Of a stretch of DNA of 22,822 nucleotides, positions 22,602 to 22,822 are shown in pieces. The translations under genes and the position numbers were made by a program. The stretch is from positions 1 through 22,822 of the forward strand of contig SBAT01000070.1 in assembly GCA_005240105.1 (NCBI GenBank), read 5' to 3'. The DNA comes from Chloroflexota bacterium (GTDB taxonomy: Bacteria; Cyanobacteriota; Vampirovibrionia; Obscuribacterales; Obscuribacteraceae). A model generated the notes under the pieces. That model saw only the letters and a list, made by a program, of their open reading frames with translations, was not told where the DNA came from and did no database searches. The stretch's first letter is position 1. Every line of letters begins with the position of its first letter.

Positions 22602-22822
22602 AAAAGACTTCCGCCACTTTGTCGTAGAGACTCATATCCAGAGTCTTCAATTTGCCAACACCAGCTTCAATCGGTACATCGACTATCTTGCTGCCGTTCA
22701 GGGCAACCATACGGCCGTACTTACCTGAATGCACCAACTCAGCGGCAGCGACACCAAAACGTGTTGCTAACACGCGGTCAAATGCTGTAGGCGACCCACC
22801 ACGCTGAATGTGTCCGAGTACA
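22594..22822 (-). CDS. pfkA: ATP-dependent 6-phosphofructokinase, C-terminal fragment
   Basis: The last 75 codons of a gene that enters from the right edge. VLGHIQRGGSPTAFDRVLATR is the phosphofructokinase signature for sugar-phosphate binding; the rest (GRMVALNGSKIVDVPIEAGV ... LYDKVAEVFFG, then TGA at 22596-22594) is a normal C-terminus. It makes fructose 1,6-bisphosphate, the committed step of glycolysis. ribD starts inside its last codons. Confidence 0.92.
   Translation of the reverse strand, partial: VLGHIQRGGSPTAFDRVLATRFGVAAAELVHSGKYGRMVALNGSKIVDVPIEAGVGKLKTLDMSLYDKVAEVFFG

Noticed and set aside
1..22822. CRISPR arrays, rRNA genes and complete insertion sequences
   Set aside because: No regularly spaced direct repeats with unique spacers, no rRNA signature and no transposase reading frame were seen.

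Overview
The window reads as an ordinary chromosomal stretch of a free-living, respiring bacterium at moderate GC. It carries futalosine-pathway menaquinone synthesis (mqnA), an adenosylcobalamin mutase, a Gram-positive-type lipoate transferase (LipM-like), a membrane Ser/Thr kinase, several secreted TPR proteins and paired YD/RHS-like proteins. This mix is reminiscent of non-photosynthetic Cyanobacteria/Melainabacteria such as the Obscuribacterales. That placement is an inference from gene style; no marker gene here proves it.

Layout. 1-95: the start of a family 2 glycosyltransferase (minus). 110-1381: two divergent, homologous two-gene modules, each a BrnT-like toxin candidate overlapping a ribbon-helix-helix antitoxin candidate. 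The left toxin has an in-frame stop. The space between them holds TGTC-C-GACA palindromes and a perfect 46-base palindrome that encodes a promoter-like signal in each direction. 1430-1506: tRNA-Pro(CGG). 1681-3047: a 45-residue membrane peptide and a convergent Ser/Thr kinase. 3272-4605: rpiB and mqnA, convergent. 5070-7228: deoA overlapping lipM. 7194-10746 (minus): hutU, an aspartokinase lacking its ACT domains, a coiled-coil protein and an exported helical-repeat protein. 10870-14985 (plus): an acyl-CoA mutase large subunit, a secreted TPR protein and an RNase J homologue that has lost most metal ligands. 14986-15182: a dispersed imperfect-palindrome repeat. 15183-17625 (minus): a secreted protein, miaB and a 61-residue protein. 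17882-21378 (minus): an FkbM-type methyltransferase behind two tandem proteins that share an ~80-residue YD/RHS-like domain. 21492-22822 (minus): ribD overlapping the 3' end of pfkA.

Beyond the genes, three stretches (3155-3244, 4880-5014, and 17771-17881 on minus) share one plan: GGATGGCAAGC, then a hairpin, then GGAGC, then a -10-like TATAAT/TATAAG. They look like copies of a promoter-bearing repeat. The three most rewarding items are the divergent toxin-antitoxin pair with its shared palindromic control region, the apparently dead RNase J paralogue inside a mutase/TPR operon, and the promoter-bearing repeat.
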